A DNA stretch of 64,000 nucleotides from positions 11,444,501 through 11,508,500 of the forward strand of contig NC_134031.1 of the NCBI RefSeq assembly GCF_964204645.1, given 5' to 3'. Each line of letters begins with the position of its first letter. Position 1 is the first letter of the stretch. The notes under the pieces were generated by a model that saw only the letters and a program-made list of their open reading frames with translations, searched no databases and was not told the DNA's origin. Origin of the DNA: Tubulanus polymorphus (lineage: Eukaryota; Nemertea; Palaeonemertea; Tubulaniformes; Tubulanidae). Made by a program: the position numbers and the translations under genes. Of the stretch, positions 62,931 to 64,000 are shown in pieces.

Positions 62931-62941
62931 ATATAGGAAGG

Positions 62942-63661
62942 ATGTTAGTCATCCACTGTTACGGTAAGGATCCGACCGTGCGTCTAAAAACGCATCTCGA
63001 CACGGGTGGCTTCAAAACTGTAGCCTTAAGACGGGCTGTCATTTCTCTGGCTTACTTCAACGTTTCCGACAAACTGAACAACCACAGGTTTCGCTACATG
63101 ACCGGAGAAAGGGTGGACGAGCACCAACAAAATGTGTTCAACTTGATTATCAGGAATGGACTTTACACGGTTGAGAGTTTGAACGACGAAATTCAGCGAG
63201 TCATAACCCGAAACGGTCACAAACCGGGCTTCATTAACATAGCCTACGTGGAGGCGAGGGGGCGCATCGAACTCAATGTCAAAAAACCGTACCGAGTGCT
63301 CTTCAGCGGCTCCATCACCGATCTGTTGGGAGTCCCGGAAAGATATTACCCAAACGTCGAAGGTAAAGAGGTTAGTGTAAGGGGTACGAAAGAATGTAGG
63401 TTTACCAGGCATACGGAATACCGCGTAACGTGCAATCTCGTTGACGAATCGAGAAACTTCCTAAACGGGGTGCCCTCGGACCTGATCGCCATTTTACATC
63501 CGAAAGCAGGTCAATACGGCGACTCATTCGAGTACGTTTACGGGGTACCGATACCAATTAAGGAAGGCGGCTTCGCCGACGTAGTGGTCAAGGTTTTCAA
63601 TCAGGACATGGAGGAGATTCGATTCCAGGAACCGCTCCAAATTTTGCTCGCATTAGAATAG
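62942..63661 (+). CDS. Minor capsid/penton-like protein (homologue of 51132-51887)
   Basis: 240 codons, intact, ATG ten bases after TATAG. Features: LRRAVISLAYFNVSDKLNN, NGLYTVESLNDEIQRVI, YRVLFSGSITDLLGVP and RVTCNLVDESRNFLNGVPS. The end is EIRFQEPLQILLALE. The GLYTVESLN feature and paired beta segments are found in minor capsid (vertex) proteins of Polinton-type elements, single-jelly-roll folds. Element A shows the same C-terminal half. It would occupy capsid vertices; inference from family resemblance. Confidence 0.7.
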   Translation: MLVIHCYGKDPTVRLKTHLDTGGFKTVALRRAVISLAYFNVSDKLNNHRFRYMTGERVDEHQQNVFNLIIRNGLYTVESLNDEIQRVITRNGHKPGFINIAYVEARGRIELNVKKPYRVLFSGSITDLLGVPERYYPNVEGKEVSVRGTKECRFTRHTEYRVTCNLVDESRNFLNGVPSDLIAILHPKAGQYGDSFEYVYGVPIPIKEGGFADVVVKVFNQDMEEIRFQEPLQILLALE

Positions 63662-63663
63662 AG

Positions 63664-64000
63664 ATGAACTTGTACAGGGGATTAGGGAAAACACAGTCCA
63701 CCACAAAACCTGTGATAACCGTTTGGGCCGAGGAAAAAGGACCCCTTGGTGAGGGCTCTTACGAATTTTCGTACGGTGATGGGTCGCGATCCCAGTACGC
63801 GGGCTACACGATGATGTGTCCGGGGAGAGTGCTAAAAATGGGCCTCTCCGGTGGCGACTTGACAACTAATACCACAGTAGTGTTGACCGTCAACAGGGTG
63901 GAAAAAGGAGAAATCACGAAAGAGGCTCGGCTTTTACAGGGCCCGATCAAACCCCAAGGTAAAGGAGTCTTCCAAGCCGCGGTCAAAACGTTCTCTCCAC
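63664..64000 (+). CDS. Fibre/spike-like structural protein, partial at window end
   Basis: Open from the ATG at 63664 (MNLYRGLGKTQSTTKPVIT), three bases after an AATAG, to the window end (112 codons, no stop). It reads SYGDGSRSQYAGYTMMCPG, RVLKMGLSGGDLTTNTTVV and VTVNRVEKG. The G-Y-T-M-x-x-P/x-G-R-V-L-x-M-G-L pattern is a beta-sandwich-like segment. It would suit a trimeric fibre or spike head exposed on the capsid, but this is a guess. C-terminus beyond the window. Confidence 0.5.
   Translation, partial: MNLYRGLGKTQSTTKPVITVWAEEKGPLGEGSYEFSYGDGSRSQYAGYTMMCPGRVLKMGLSGGDLTTNTTVVLTVNRVEKGEITKEARLLQGPIKPQGKGVFQAAVKTFSP

Larger units (their letters stand above)
57871..62936 (+). promoter_or_regulatory. 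Repeated TATAG motif before element B genes
   Basis: TATAG begins at 57871, 59128, 59770, 60318, 60659, 60903, 61814 and 62932. These are 10, 10, 10, 7, 9, 15, 8 and 10 bases before the ATGs at 57881, 59138, 59780, 60325, 60668, 60918, 61822 and 62942. A near match (AATAG, 63657) precedes 63664. Only 61331 lacks it; the polymerase start lacks it too. A 5-base word is expected in a 15-base window about once in 70 by chance, so eight of ten is highly non-random. It is best explained as a late promoter or transcription initiator shared by the capsid-stage genes. Confidence 0.85.
55593..64000 (+). mobile_element. Element B: GC-richer Maverick/Polinton-like (adintovirus-related) element, partial
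   Basis: All genes point right and are tightly packed. In order: truncated polymerase B, Bcl-2-like protein, major capsid-like, ATPase, the homologue of element A 41172, small basic membrane protein, small hydrophobic protein, the 50112 homologue, a 172-residue protein, coiled-coil/membrane protein, minor capsid-like protein, and a fibre-like protein cut by the window end. Codon GC is much higher than in element A, and order and orientation differ, so these are separate lineages. Capsid and ATPase frames are intact. The polymerase is internally deleted and two genes are frameshifted, so it is a recent but defective copy. Left terminal repeat not identified (boundary within 55593-55900); right end beyond the window. 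Confidence 0.88.

Noticed and set aside
27190-64000. Bacterial or phage contamination
   Set aside because: Eukaryotic MITE, Helentron-like and retroelement insertions interrupt or flank the elements. Gene families are those of eukaryotic virus-like elements.

Overview
This window is an animal (metazoan) genomic segment, most likely from a marine invertebrate. It shows intron-style splice signals, very little host coding sequence, and a dense record of eukaryotic mobile DNA: Helitron/Helentron-like elements, hAT-, Harbinger- and piggyBac-type DNA transposons, a LINE, and Ty3/gypsy and BEL/Pao retroelements. I cannot name the species. Nothing points to a prokaryote.

Region by region. (1) 1-27189 is host DNA full of repeats. 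Three copies of one Helentron-like family lie at 1311-3654, 19231-20629 and 21916-23861, with a further 3' fragment. A second family sits at 9371-10268 and a third at 10915-11420. There is also a broken LINE (6480-8460), a broken minus-strand Ty3/gypsy element (about 13060-16240) and one convincing host exon (17403-18558). That exon encodes a divergent, apparently catalytically dead PARP-like domain with a long disordered tail and a C-terminal CaaX box. (2) 27190-52428 is a whole but decayed AT-rich Maverick/Polinton-like (adintovirus-related) element, called A here. It has ~0.5-kb terminal inverted repeats and a 136-bp palindrome at the right end. Its plus-strand genes are a zinc-finger protein, protein-primed type DNA polymerase B, a small conserved gene, a membrane protein, integrase with chromodomain and packaging ATPase. 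Its minus-strand genes are a zinc-finger protein, major capsid-like protein, a coiled-coil/membrane protein, several small membrane proteins and a minor capsid-like protein. Two Harbinger-type MITEs and an 8.0-kb Helentron-like insertion interrupt A; discounting them leaves about 16 kb, the usual Polinton size. (3) 52439-55592 is a flank holding a broken piggyBac transposase and a BEL/Pao gag. (4) 55593-64000 (running off the window) is a second, GC-richer and much better preserved element of the same broad group, called B here. It has homologous proteins in a different, all-plus order: a truncated DNA polymerase B, a Bcl-2-like protein, major capsid-like protein, ATPase, five or six small or membrane proteins, minor capsid-like protein and a partial fibre-like protein.

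How the genes fit together. In both elements the polymerase (and integrase in A) would replicate and integrate the genome, the A32-like ATPase would package it, and the jelly-roll-type capsid candidates would form the particle. At least seven proteins correspond between A and B, including several small ones with no known function, so these belong to a conserved core set. B carries a short TATAG motif 7-15 bases before eight of its start codons, a probable shared late-promoter or initiator signal; A has an A/T-rich equivalent ending in TAAATG. B additionally carries a Bcl-2 homologue (BH3, BH1 and BH2 recognisable), presumably to block host apoptosis, but its reading frame is now fused to the truncated polymerase and carries a stop. 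I saw no adenain-type protease in either element.

Limits: all homology statements rest on reading motifs by eye; no database search was possible. Boundaries of old repeats are approximate.
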